Of a DNA stretch of 64,000 bases, positions 21,800 to 34,396 are shown in pieces; the first letter of the stretch is position 1, and each line of letters opens with the position of its first letter. This DNA is from Taenia hydatigena (Eukaryota; Platyhelminthes; Cestoda; Cyclophyllidea; Taeniidae), in assembly GCA_036345935.2 (NCBI GenBank), contig JADWOT020000009.1:5351381-5415380 (forward strand), given 5' to 3'. Under the pieces are notes generated by a model. It was given only the letters and a program-made list of their open reading frames with translations. It had not been told where the DNA came from and did not search any database. The translations under genes and the position numbers were made by a program.

Positions 21800-22693
21800 T
21801 AACAACATTGGTGTTTGTGACATTCAACTTCATCGAAGCCCATTTCACCGTTTAAGTACAGCTCCTTACAAATACGGCATATTCAGCTGACATGTCAGGG
21901 GCAGTTTTATGCATGTGCTAGAACTGTGGGGATATCAAACGCATTAGTTAGATGACGATAAATAAACATTTTGAGTTTGGTCTATACAATGAAAAGTTTT
22001 GGCGCATTTGGAGTCACCTAATTTGGATTGCCCTCTGAGCTGTGCAAACTCAATGCGAAGCCCGTATCTATACCGATTTAAGCTTATGCAGACCATGAGA
22101 ATGTTGAGAGCGCTGAAACTGTGTTAGACATTCTCACGGATCTTGTGAATTGATACTGTCGCAGCCATGGAGGACATGGCAGTAATCTAAAAATGGCATC
22201 GAATGCATTATAAAAGGGCTTAAGAATCCGGTACGAAGTGCTAGGGTTTGTCAAGATATTCAAAGCTTACAGAATCTTTGGGATTTAATTAACCTTTACC
22301 TGCGGTCATTAAGGACTCCTAGGTGATTTCCTCTTCTACTATCGCCCGCCGTCAGGCGTCTTTGTTTTTATGAACGGTAGCTGAGACTTGGTATTTCTTA
22401 CTGATCTTGAGTCTATCGAGACTTTTACTACTACTCCAATGTGTAGCACAGGGACATTCACCTCCATACAAAATGCTTAGGTGGTAAAAAGTGTTCAATA
22501 GCCAATACATTAATTTATGGTGTGTAGCGATTCGTTTGTGGAATTCTAATTTCGATAACGGGTCAATCCAAGTCCAGCTTACGAGGCATGATATCAAGGC
22601 GAACTACGTAGAAACAGCGCCTTATTTTTCAGTGAGTTGGGTTGGTATTATTTTTTTGCTATTTTACGTAGGAACTAAAAGCGGATAAGCGGT
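21800..22693. other. gene-free stretch, nothing recognised
   Basis: AT-rich intergenic DNA between the exon-like blocks and the solo LTR. No coding, RNA or repeat signal seen. Confidence 0.4.
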
Positions 22694-22879
22694 TGTAGCG
22701 TCCCGAGGCTTCCTCGAAGGCAAAAGGAGGCAGAATGCTAGGGTAGAATATATATATTCAACAGACAGCGAAAAATAAGCTGCTGGCATGGCGCGGAGGC
22801 CAGCCCACGCAGCTAGGGCAGAACGGTCACCTCTGTCACCTTGATCGAAACCGGTGGTTCCAACAAACAAAGTACTACA
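22694..22879 (-). mobile_element. solo TRIM-family LTR with 5-bp target-site duplication
   Basis: 186-bp complete LTR, TGTAG to CTACA, flanked on both sides by GCGGT (22689-22693 and 22880-22884). The sequence is close to the LTRs of the copy at 10,823-11,710. In plus orientation it reads TGTAGCGTCCCGAGGC at its left edge, so its sense strand is minus. A perfect 5-bp duplication around a single LTR is the expected product of LTR-LTR recombination after insertion. Confidence 0.92.
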
Positions 22880-22884
22880 GCGGT

Positions 22885-25800
22885 TTTGTAAAACTGATTA
22901 AACAGACCGCTTTTGGGTTTGTGGACTTAATTAGAGATCCCGCAATCAAGGAACTAGGGCACTATGAACAAGCCATCTCCCTGCGGGACAACGCTTTTTT
23001 CGTTATGTCCCTCCCTCGTCCATCGTCTTCACCCGACCACCAAATTGAATACTTCACCTTGTAGTTTTCTGGAATTTGCAAAAATCACCTTTCTCTTTGG
23101 CTGAGGACAGGTTGTAGGATACGTATCGACCCTCTTTTTTTCAAGAACCCGGAGCTTGCTATTCAATCACGGGGTTAGCTCAATTCACCAGATATTCTAT
23201 TACTTCCTCCACATTCCTTTTGGAATTTAGCTGATTTTATTAACATTATTCGACTATCTAAACAAATTTACAAGCATACTAAGAAAACGGGCCATTTTCT
23301 TAAAGGCATTCTGGGAGATTATCAATAGAGGAGCCCCCATTAGTTTCTTCACAAGTGATGGCAAAATGGTATCAAAAACTCAACTCAGGGTGCAGTTTGA
23401 CTGGTAATTAGGTGGAGCCGTCGATTGAGAATAAGCTTCGCACTGCTTGCCAGTCATTAACATTGTCACACAGTTAAACCTAATGAACTTCACACTATCA
23501 TTCCCCTGAAAAATTGATAACTATGATTGGAACGCGATGTGCTTCTTTTAGATTGACAAGACAGGATGAGGCCAGACGCGAGAGCGAATTCGAGCGTCAA
23601 ATGGATAATGACCAAATACTTTGCAAAGCATTTCCATGCCATAAACTTGTACAGTTTGTTGTAGAACTGGGTAGTTTGTGTAGGAAATATTTGGTCAAAC
23701 CCTTTGATCATGCATTAAAGCGTGGATAATTTGCGTAGTTAGGGCGTCGGGTACGTGTTACTAATTTCTTCTTGGCGTTACGCTCATGACTCACACCCGC
23801 AAACCTTCTGCGGCGTTGTCTTATTTGTCGAAACAGAAAATTGTTGTTAATGCCACAAATTAAAAATTCATTTAATTAGTAAAATTTATTTATGCTTTGC
23901 ATGTTTAAGACGAGAATAACCACTTTGGGTGTCGAGCTGGAATTCTTATACACGGGAGGAACAATTTTAAACCGCCAAATCGATCATATAAAGGTTATAA
24001 TACAAAATTTTACCATTTTTTCTGAGACACTTGTTTGCTCAAACGTCGTTTTAAAGGAAGCGGAAGAAACCATCGGACCGGTAAAAGGTCCCATAATAAT
24101 GAAACGAAGGACACGCTTCTAGCATGTTGATACACATGCCAGAATTTTCGTGAACACTTTGATGTACTTGCGTTGAATGCCATTGTAATTAGAGATAGGC
24201 TTAATTACAGAAAACCTTAATTCCAAAATATCGGGAAAGTGTGATCTCGCTTAATTGAATAAGGTAACTTGGCAACCACCTCAGGGAAAGTACCTAATTC
24301 AGTGCGAAGTACTAGTTTATTTGACTCAGGCCAGATGCATTAAATCAAAGCGGAACTGAGGTCTTTTTCAATTCCGTTTAATTCTAAGTTAAAACTGATT
24401 GCAGGCTGGTTTCATCTGGAAATTGATATCATTGCCAGATGAGAGGAAGTAAGCGCATGCAGTGCTTGCAATCAGCTACTGGCACTCTACTGCCATCACC
24501 AGCCGTTACACGTAAGGAGTTACTTTCAAATCCAAGTGCCACCGTCCCAAACCAATTACACCGCCGATTTCTAGATTTTGGTCCAGCGTTAGCCATAGTC
24601 TCTAACAAACTTTTCCAGGCCTCCGTTTCATTCCGAAATCTAACGCCTTCGTAGCTAGAATTGGAGGAACGACGGGGAAAGGCATGCGACTTCTCGGAAA
24701 CTGACGTATAAAAGCATAATTCTGCCTCATAATTGGTCTAATCCCTTGGAAACCTTACCATTGTCTACTTCATGCATAATTTATGCCATAATTTCATTTT
24801 TGATCAACGTGACACCTTTAGGGCTTGCGCTTTTAAGGCGTATTAGAGGGACTACTACCATGGCAATAAATATTAATTCTGACTTTCTTCAAATTGTTAC
24901 TAATCTCATTACTTGCAGCATATCGTGCATTCCAGTGGTTGGGGAGATATCTGACGGAATCTGCAGTTTTCTTCCTCATCTCATTGCAAAAACATTACAT
25001 AATGTTGATTCGATAGATACGCATTTCGCTTTCCTTTCTAGGCTGGTTTTACAGGTCACAAGTCAGAATCTCGTGCAAAGGTTAAAAACGCAAAAGATGC
25101 TCGGAATGCTTCTGTGTAAAGCACTGCACCGTGACAGTCTGCTGGATTACATTTCGCAAGCACTAAATTGAAACGTTCATTTTGTATAGTGGCGATCGCA
25201 ACGGACCAAGTTTGCCATCGTCTTCTACGCTGGCACCCAACATCCCCGATCTCACCTGCACAACTACTCCGCAAAATTATTTCTCCACCATCCTTATACG
25301 AATAAGCGCATATTTTTAGTTGGGTATCCACTTGGACCTAGCCCAAACCAAACCGTAAATATATTTCTGGCAAGCTTTGTTCAAGCTTGAAGAGAAACCT
25401 CTATTACTTGAAATTTACAGTTGATGTACTATAGAATATGCAAATGATCGCATGAAGCAGTCGACTTAAACCGTGCATATTCAAAAGCAAATCCCAGTTG
25501 CTCTTCCTCCAAAGCAGATTTTATTCTTCATTTTGGAAAACGAAAATGTTTTCGTACTTGTTTCCAGCGTACATTTAACCCAAGTAAATAGAGGTTTCGG
25601 TGTTTTGTGATAATCGAGGAAAAGTTTTACTTACTCGCAGATAAAAGTACTCTTTTAAGGCGTTACGAGATGCATGAAGCTGGATGGTACTGCATTATGA
25701 CGATATGGCATGATTGATCAGTTTCTAGCAGAAATAGAATTGTCCATTACTTCATGCCTCCAGGCTGGCAATCGAAGCCTGCGAGGACTGAGAAGATTGT

Positions 25801-28742
25801 CACTGTACATCTTGAGCAATTATCAATGCCGCTTATTTCGAAATGCTCAATTTTTCTCATGGAATAATGTTGCGCACTTACCGAAATCAAAGATTCGGTC
25901 TCTAAAAACGCGTGCTAAAACGCACGCTTTTATGGAGGCGGAAGAATATATGATGCTGGGCTAGAGTGTGTATTGTTGACCCACAAATAGGCTTGGAACT
26001 GCTGACATGTCCCGGAGACCCATTGCCCAACGAAGGCTCAATGGTGGGACCCCAAGTGGTGCGTAATCATGTATAAATCACTAAGCTAACAAATTTTTGC
26101 ATCGAATAACAATGTGAGCTCGATTAATAGTCTACCTGCCTATCAATGGTTGGCTGAATGGAAACCCGTACTTCATAAAACCAACTCGCCGCAGAAACCT
26201 GTACTTGCGATTTTAGAACTCTGCTTAAACAACTGGGCTAATGACGTCTTAATACTTTGCTTTTAGTTAAAAGGATTACGAAAACCAAAACACTACCCAT
26301 TATTCATCCAAACTAAGCTGTAAGGCGAGACACATGCTTTTTAAATGCCTTTCCGGAAAATAGCTTAAGTTGTCGCAATTCGTTTCTTATGCATTCAGAG
26401 TGTAAGTTGCTTCACCGTGCAACCGGATTCATACATGGTTACCGTGCCAAACAATTAAAACCAGAGGTCTTTATCAATCGAATCACCAAAGGACAAAAAT
26501 AGGCATCCCCCACTTATGCTTCGCCTGATTACATAACCTTAGTCGTTGTAGGAGGGTAATTTTCCGTGCAGCGAGGGTTTAATACATGCAAGTAGCCGAG
26601 AGAGGCTAAATATCACTCGAGTACGACCCTCCCGTGTGCAGAGATGTCGGCTCGGCGATGTACGCCGTGGGACTCTCATTTGCATGCCAGTAATGCAATG
26701 AGTAGTGAAGTTGTGTGATTTTGGTCCGGTTAAAACAGATATGAAAGAATTCGCCTCTACAATTTTTATTTTCAGCTATTTAGAAAACCAAGACTCTTCG
26801 TTATAAGTGACAGCGGCCGTCAAAACGGACTTTGATTTATCCGCCACCTACGAATGCACTTGAAAATGTATGCTGAGATTTGATAAACATTGATAGGTAA
26901 TTATGTCACTGACCAATACAAAACACTCCTCATTATTTCGTTCACTGTCAGAGATCTTACTGCTTTCTGGTCAAAAGGCACAGTTGAATGAAGGCTATTT
27001 GGAAACTCGGCAAATTAATAATCACTTTTAGTACTGGCAGATTTCCTAAGACTGTTTTACAGCCATTATGTTCAAAGGCATATCATCAATCTTCGAATGA
27101 TACTTTAACCTACAGGTTTTGGAATTCTTAAGACTGTTACCAGCCCTCTCAGCAATATAGCTGTGCAAATCTCCGAAGCGGTGAGATTTTAGTGGCAGGT
27201 CATTCAGAAGACTCGGTTTGGAAACGAGTTTAATCTCTCTGTAGTGAGAACGATAAAGGCCGTAACTGATGGAGGAAAAATTGAGCTCCAGGGCTGGGCT
27301 CATTGGAGACGTAGGTGTGGATGTTTACTTAAAGCCACTAAAATTGATAGATTTCGGCGATTCTTACAGCACTCATCTTGTCAATTTATAAGAAAAATTT
27401 ATTCATTTCATTAATTAATATTATTAGCGAAGTTATCTTTTGGATCCCTATGCCTTAGATGGAGCAGAGTTGAGAAGCTACTTCAATTGTGTTAAATAGT
27501 TTGCGAATAATTAGTAGTCAAATCCTTTATAAATGTAAAAAGCAGCTTATTCTAGAAATGTCATAAGTCCTATTCGTTCTCATTACGTTGTGCAAAGCTA
27601 TGGACTTTAAACGATCCAAGGCACTCTGCGTCGTGGGGATTTATTTGCTCCCAAATAACATGTCTGCCTGGGTTGCCCGAGTCTTCTAGGATTGACCAAA
27701 CTAGTTTGTTTTGATCAGTCAAGTTCTGTCCTCTACTTAACGGGAAAAGTGAATTTGGCCCATTTTTTCCTGAGGTGAAATAAACACTCTAATTTCTCGA
27801 ATGTGTATGGATGAGCTTACACAGGTGGCTTACATCCGACCGGCTTTTGACTGGTCCCACTCCATCTCACTAGCCATAAAGTAGTTATTTATATCCCTGA
27901 AATGAGCAATAATTTTGACCACTATTTCGTGCGTTGGGTACCTTGACTTTGTCCATAGTTGGATTTCATCTTCTACATATGAAATCGCACTCGTAAAATT
28001 CAGCCTCTGCTTAGTTGTGGAAATTCAAATTGATTGGCTTCATTTGAGCCAAATAAGGTGCGCATTGTAATACTTATGTTCTTTTTAACTTGGTCGTGAC
28101 CCTCCGGAGGCCGGTCTATTCCCGTTTTGAACTCTCCTGCGTTATTACTCTATACCTGCCCTCGACGTATAATAAAGATGTCTAAGAGTATTCAGCCTTC
28201 TAATAGTAACGACGGAAGAAGGGAAGAAGAGGAAAGAGAAGAACTGTCCACACCCATTGTTATCACTTTACTTTGTTGCCGTTGTTCTCATTCCTATTCA
28301 CTAGGTCAGATCGGCAGCAGCTGGTTGGAATTTGAAGAATTTAAAAAATACTGCTTTGAGAACCTTGTAGAAATTTATGTGCTTCTCATGTGATGGTTTG
28401 GACGCGATGGCTTGTAAGTCATGTGCGACCCGTAGACAGGTGTTCCTAACGTGATGTACACCGCGTTTTGCACGTGGAGGAGCAATCCTATTTGTTGGTT
28501 TTTGACAAAATAAAGACCTATCAACTTCGCATGGGTGGAGGTTACTGCAACTGGTTACAGTGTAGCTGCATAAGTATAAAACGTTTCTTTGCTGAAACGA
28601 AATCTATTCTAGTCAAATCGTTAATCGAATGCAGTGTCTTACAAGCATAGCCAGTGCCCCCTTTTCTCATATATTTTTGCACAGATGCATGCAAAGCCTT
28701 GAATATGGAGTTGATATCATCAACTCTGAACCCACATCAGCC
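22885..28742. other. long gene-poor stretch
   Basis: Nearly 6 kb with no recognised gene. A 141-codon open frame at 24,746-25,171 has a predicted helical, hydrophobic sequence but begins without an ATG and shows no family similarity. A degenerate LTR copy lies at 25,930-26,060. The rest is AT-rich and featureless to the eye. Confidence 0.45.
25930..26060 (-). repeat. degenerate TRIM-family LTR fragment
   Basis: Weak but ordered match to the LTR interior: GGAGGCGGAAGAATATATGA, then GTGTGTATTGTTGACC, then CTGACATGTCCCGGAGACCC. It ends GGTGGGACCCCAAG, a variant 3' edge also seen at 57,537-57,552, which hints at a diverged subfamily. Confidence 0.4.
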
Positions 28743-28747
28743 ATACT

Positions 28748-28932
28748 TGTAATACTTTGTTTGAACCGCTGGTTTCGGTCAGGGTGACAGAGGTGGCCAT
28801 ATTGGGCTGAGCCGCGTGGTCTGGCCTCCGGGCCATGCCAGCAGCCCCATTCCCTCTGTCAATTAACTATATGTATATTCTGCCCTGGCACTTAGCCTTC
28901 TCTTGCCTTTAAGGGAGCCCCGGGACGCTACA
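28748..28932 (+). mobile_element. solo TRIM-family LTR with 5-bp target-site duplication
   Basis: 185-bp LTR in sense orientation on the plus strand, from TGTAATACTTTG to GGGACGCTACA. ATACT is repeated exactly on both sides (28743-28747 and 28933-28937). A TATA-like block (ACTATATGTATATTC) lies about 120 bp into the LTR. Confidence 0.92.
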
Positions 28933-30747
28933 ATACTAAATTAATTTCATCATCAAAAATGCAGCATGGCGTAAACATATAATTTGCAATTCCTGACACA
29001 CCTCATCTTCATAGGACGTCATAAGGTCGAGCTTCATTACTAATCGAAAATACTTTTTAAGTCAAAACTGAATGATTTGGAAAAATTAGATGCACCATAT
29101 TGTCGATTTCTCGTTGCGCTTTACTTATTCTATAACCGTCAGTTCAGGAACAAATCAAAACCAGCTTACCTCATGCATGATCGAAGTAACGTGGTGGTGG
29201 TGTGCGCGAAAATCGTAGGTCTCAAGGCATTCCATTTGCTCGGAGTATGGAGGCCTACAAAATTTTTTAATATGATGAAAACCTGTCAACTTATAGTGGC
29301 GCAAATAGGGGTGAATGAGTCTTTTGAAGCTCATGAGGGAGTTGATTGCACGCAAAGTGGAAAAGGGCTTTTCTTGGGTGTGATATGTGATTCGAAAAGT
29401 TGAAACGACCTGATATGCTGTGTATATACTCTCAGGCGAAATGCACTGCCTAATGTTTGCAAGTCCCGCAAAAAATCTGACTTAAGCTTAGCACTTCAAT
29501 ATTGAAGCATTAATTTTGAAGCGGCTGTGGTAAATTAATCGCAAACGATTTTATATGCCACAGATTTGAATTTCTCCTCCGTGACGTTATGCCCCTGGTG
29601 CAATTATTTGAGCCATTCATGCATACCGTCGCAAGTGCAAATCGGGAATTACATTGGTGCCAGGAAATGCCTTGGGGCCTAGTAATTTTGCTTAAGGTGT
29701 AGAAGCATGCATAATTTTGTCTCTTAGAGAAAAAGGTTAATAATGAATCACTATTGCTCATCCAGGATCGACAAAATTTCACGATAAAATTCCTGCATTT
29801 CTGTATAAATCTAGATATTTTTAAACAAAAGAGATGTGATTGCTTTCGAAGTAGGCAGAGAAGGCAGTTCCAAGATCTATTCAAATGGACTCGGTGGGAC
29901 GAAATGCCCAAAGCATAGGAGTGGAGGGGTGGCATCCCTCCAACGGCCCAAAGGTGTTCACCTACCTAGCGCGATGGAGCTCTGCGTCCCAGGGTCAGGA
30001 TTGTGTTGAAATGCCTACTCTCAGCTGAGCTAAAATGTACACTAGTCTTAAAGTGTCCGGGCCAATTTACATCTACATTGCGCTGTTTTTTTCATAAATT
30101 GGCTTCAAAATAATCAGTGCTAAGTATTCTTTATAACTACTGATGAAGGGACTGAATGCGCAAATCGAGATTCAAAGTAACTATAACTGCACAATTTCAA
30201 TTGTTGCAGTTGAGCCAGGACTGGTGATGTGTTAAGGCAAGTGAGGAGGCTTATTAATGCAAGTAGCAGTTCAGGTCTCCTCAAAAATGGATTTCAGTCA
30301 TTCTTCTCCAGTTTTCGGGTTTAATATCGGCACGATCTCGTCATGGTTGTCAAAATCCATGCTTAATCACATTATAGTCATCAAAGTACGCAGGAAGAGT
30401 GATTTGTGGCAAAGTCACTATGCGTCAAAATAAGGCGATTGGTGCGCAAAAATAGTCTCATCAAGAGTGCTCATTCAACCAGAAAATAAATAGCTTCTCG
30501 TGACGAGAGGTATTCCTTGTTAATAGTATATCATATGCTTCATTTCTGGTCCAAGAAAGCCGTGATTCATACCTAACTTTTAAACGAAATTTTAAAATTA
30601 AAAGCCAAATAATATTCATGCTAAATATATATTTCAAACAACGATTAAAATAACTTTTTCGGATCAAAACAAAATTCGCTACATTCGAGATCACAGCAAA
30701 TAAGTTGTTCTGTAACATTCATTCCAAAGCACAAAGGCTGATGCATT

Positions 30748-30895
30748 TGCAATACTTTGGTTGTTTGATTGTCGGTTTCGGTCACGGTGACTTAAGTGGC
30801 CATATTGGTCTAGCCAGTAGCCCCATTTCCTCTGTTTGCTGAAAACATATGCATTCTGCCTTCTTTTGTCTTCAAGGGTGTCTTGGAAAGCTACG
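30748..30895 (+). repeat. TRIM-family LTR with internal deletion
   Basis: Starts TGCAATACTTTGG, continues with TCGGTTTCGGTCACGGTGAC, lacks part of the GC-rich middle, and ends AAAGCTACG. Flanks GCATT and GCGAT may be a decayed target duplication. Confidence 0.65.
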
Positions 30896-31067
30896 GCGAT
30901 GTCATCCTCTCTCAAGTGGCCTCTTAGTTTTGGCGATGCGCGAGAATATTTCAGTTCATCTGCAAGCGTCTGGGACAAACTACCACCTTTCATCCCACAT
31001 TAACTGTCAAGCAGTGAATATGAACAAATGTTTCGTTCGTTGTTTTAGAGTTAACAAAAGTGCTGCC

Positions 31068-31195
31068 TGTAGCGTCCTGAGACTTCCTTGAAGGCAAACT
31101 GAGGCCTAATACTAGGGCAGGAGGAACACGTATCCAGCAAGCAGAGGAAACGGGGCTGCTTGCATGGCCCGGGGGCCAGCCAACCCGGCAATAGC
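31068..31195 (-). repeat. truncated TRIM-family LTR
   Basis: The plus strand begins TGTAGCGTCCTGAGACTTCC, then AAGGCAAACTGAGGC and CATGGCCCGGGGGCCAGCC, and stops at about 31,195, so roughly the last 55 bp are missing. Confidence 0.7.
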
Positions 31196-32922
31196 AAGCG
31201 CTTAATACTGATTTAAGGAAAGTTAATATTTTAAGGATGACATTAATAAAGCGATGAGTTCCTACATACGTATACATGCGAGAATCCTCAGCCTATACCA
31301 ATGCTTTGGCGTTTATTTCTGTTATTAATGAGCATTCGATTCCGAAATTTCTAATGATAAAGACGACAAACTTGGGAAAAATAGTTTATCTATAGTTTTT
31401 GCGGGCTTCAGAACTTTAATTATGCAGCGTAAAAGGCCGAGCCCATTATGGAGTCGGCTGCTTTGGTGCGCGGAAGAAGGCGCCTAATCCACCACTTAGT
31501 AGACTCCTTTTTTCGCACACTGAATTTAATATCTATAGACTTTTAACAAGATAAGTTATGCAATTTTATTCACTATTTGGTCCCGTAACCATTAGTTGGT
31601 AGGTGATAAGGCTTCACCCATCATCAGCCGTGTGGATAGGATGCAACAGCTAAGTGACTCCAAATGACGCGGTATTTAACGACTAGCAGCTACTATTCGC
31701 TAACACTGTGAGCTAGTTTCTCTTTTGCTCTGGCAATAAAACGTACGGAGCTTCAATTCACAAAAAGATGCATTCTACTTAGGACTAAGTATCCACAAGT
31801 ACACGCGGACATCTTGTGTGCCTAGGAAACTCGCAAAATCATCAAATTATGATCCCACACATGCTCCCAATAAATACGAAGCCATTTTAGCCTATCATCT
31901 GTACTTCCTACGACGTTCGCGCCATCAAAGTTGGGGCATCTAATCTTGTTTGGCGACTTGAATCCATTATTCGTCCTTATGACATTAGTAATGGACTCAA
32001 TAAATTTGGTGTTCTATGACTGACAGCTACGTATCATCATAGTGGGATCAGACCATATCATTAATTGTATTCTAAGCCGGTCTCCCTGGAATAACTGACA
32101 ACAGATTCCGCTAGGAAACACAGAAAACTAGCAAACGTCTAACATTCCAAAAATCTCCGACTAACGTGTCCAAATGCAAAGTTGCCGGAGGAGATTTACA
32201 TCGGTGGCAGAGGGAGGTAAGGCCGCTCCAAGAAGGCAACTATTCTGGTTTCTGCATATGCTTACAAGATTTTAAAGTCCTAAAAAAGATCTTTGGTGCG
32301 TAGACTCGCAATGGAATGAATACGAAGATCAATGGCTTCCCCACCTCCCCAATTTTATGTTTTGCAAGTATGCTATTAATAACTCTGGATTCACAAAATT
32401 TGGGAGATGTGAAGAGTCTACATTGCAGTTGCTGGCAACACTCCTATGCCGATGTAATTACGTGAACGAAGTCTATCCTCTCTAGAACTCAACCCACTCA
32501 CTGGAACTTAGATACATGAAAGCTATGTAGCACGAGAATAAGGACAAATAGTGAGGAAGAAAAAATGGAGAAGCTACTATAAAAAATTCCATTTTTCGGC
32601 AGGTTCCCCTACGACGTACGAATACAACTCGCCGTGGTGCAACGCCCAGATTTGACTAAAACAAATATTATTACGAACATTAAAAACGAGATTTTCTGGA
32701 TGTGCCACAGATGAAGAGGTCATGAGTTACCTCGCTAAAGTGAAAAATCCGACTCATAGGGGGTCTCCAAAGTACCAAATATGTTGCGCTAGCCGAATTA
32801 GAAGAAAAGGTAAAGAGGAAACCAAGAGAGACTTGTAGGAAGACGAAAACCATGTGGTGGCTTAATACTTTATATAATTGCAATTGTAATTCCGCGATTT
32901 TTTCAGGCTTTGCAGGCGCACC

Positions 32923-33099
32923 TGTAATATTTTGTTTGTTTGGGCTGCCGCTTTCGGTCGGGGTCACAGAGGTATCCATATTTCCTCAGCCTCGTAGGCT
33001 TCCCTTGGGGGCATGCCAACAGCTCATTCCCCTCTGTCTGTTGAATAATATATATTCTGTCCTGGCACTTTGCCTTTAAGAGAGGCCCGGCACGCCACA
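32923..33099 (+). mobile_element. solo TRIM-family LTR with 5-bp target-site duplication, upstream of ACSL
   Basis: 177-bp LTR in sense orientation on the plus strand (TGTAATATTTTG to CACGCCACA) flanked by GCACC on both sides (32918-32922 and 33100-33104). It contains a TATA-like block (AATAATATATATTCTG). It lies about 1.3 kb upstream of the acyl-CoA synthetase start codon and points the same way. Confidence 0.9.
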
Positions 33100-33309
33100 G
33101 CACCTCTCAGAGATTTGGCAATTAGGCCGTGACTATAGCCCTTATACTGGAGAATCTTGCTGCGACTTCCACGTTATTATCTGCTCTAGGGTTAGAATAA
33201 AGACGCACAATCAGCTATTTTCACTTGGTCACGAACAGCTTCATTTCGCGTCTTATATGCATAACCTAAAGATTGTTGTAGAGGGTTCCTCCTCTCTCTT
33301 CTGGTCGCC

Positions 33310-33480
33310 CTTGTTAGTAGAAGTCGGAGCATGTTTCGACATCTTTATTATGGGGAGGAAACCATACAGCGAGGCCAAATACGGAATTTACGACGCGGGA
33401 GGACCTCGCCCTTGCGAGCCTCCATGCCGCTCCGTCACGAGGTCCAAATTGTTTTCCCACCTCTGGCCTACAAAACACGT
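33310..33480 (+). repeat. diverged repeat shared with 9,250-9,420
   Basis: GC-richer than its surroundings. It resembles the reverse complement of the stretch beside the decayed integrase, most clearly over GGTCCAAATTGTTTTCCC and the following TACAAAACACGTTTAAA. Two overlapping short open frames cross it but neither is recognisable. Probably a retroelement fragment. Confidence 0.4.
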
Positions 33481-34389
33481 TTAAAAAATATAAGTATTAC
33501 AATTATGTCACAAAAGTTGCTGTAATTATTAGTATTAAATAGTGTGGAATTTATAAGTTGCAACCCAATTTCGCAAAAAATGGTTCAAAATTATTAATGT
33601 CATCAAAAAAATTCCTGAGTGATAAGAGAAGCACAAACTTTTGCTGGTGGTGCTGTCAGATTTGTTTTATAATTTCAGCACCATAAGCCTTTAATAACTT
33701 TAATGTTGTTACTGCCGTGACCCTTTTGTTTAAAATCACCATTATCAATTCATCTGTCTTGACCTGGCAAGCGTTGAAGGTTGGAACTCGCTTTTCGTGC
33801 GCCATTTTGGGTGCTTGTGTTTGATTTTTTGGGCACGTTTCATGTTTAGTTTTTTTCTGACTTGACAAATTATTTCAGATTCAATTTTCCTCTGAATGTG
33901 CATGCATCTGTGTGGCTGATCAAGTTATTTTTATTGAAAGTACATAGAGATAGTTGGGATTCTTTGGTTCTGAAAAACTGTACTTCGTATTTTCTACCGG
34001 CACATATATTAGGTTTTTCTTCCTTAGCTATAGAACGGTTGGTGGTCCCACAATTTTAGAGTCTGGTGTTCTCTTTATGGTTACTTTTCAAGCAACACTC
34101 CATTTGGGTCATATTTCAACCTTGTGTTTAAACTTGTCGCCTGCATGTCCTATGGAATTAGATCATTGTCAGATTCGAAATGCGATTCGCTTTACTCTCA
34201 CTATTTAATCGTGGAACTTGAAGCACAAACTTGATTTGGTCATTACCACTTTTGTACAATTCCCTCCACAGTGTGGTTTCACTACCGGCATAAAATAGTA
34301 GAAAGTAAACTTTTTTGCCACTTTAGTGTTGTGTTCCTTACTATGGGTGCCAATGTTTTTACCACTTACTTATTTTACATAATTTTTAG
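33481..34389. other. upstream flank of ACSL
   Basis: AT-rich sequence ending in a good splice acceptor (CATAATTTTTAG, ending 34389) seven bases before the ACSL start codon. It is therefore probably a 5' UTR intron or a trans-splicing outron. No other feature seen. Confidence 0.45.
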
Positions 34390-34396
34390 ACCTGGC

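Larger units (their letters stand above)
28938..32917. other. gene-free stretch with LTR fragments
   Basis: No gene recognised. Open frames such as the one at 29,510-29,935 on the minus strand have no family similarity or start context. Two damaged LTR copies are listed separately (30,748-30,895 and 31,068-31,195). Confidence 0.45.

Noticed and set aside
24746..25171. 141-codon plus-strand open frame
   Set aside because: It starts at a non-ATG codon, lacks recognisable motifs and has no neighbouring exons. It could still be an isolated exon, but the sequence does not support a call.
29510..29935. 141-codon minus-strand open frame
   Set aside because: No recognisable motif, start context or splice partners; such lengths occur by chance in AT-rich DNA of this size.
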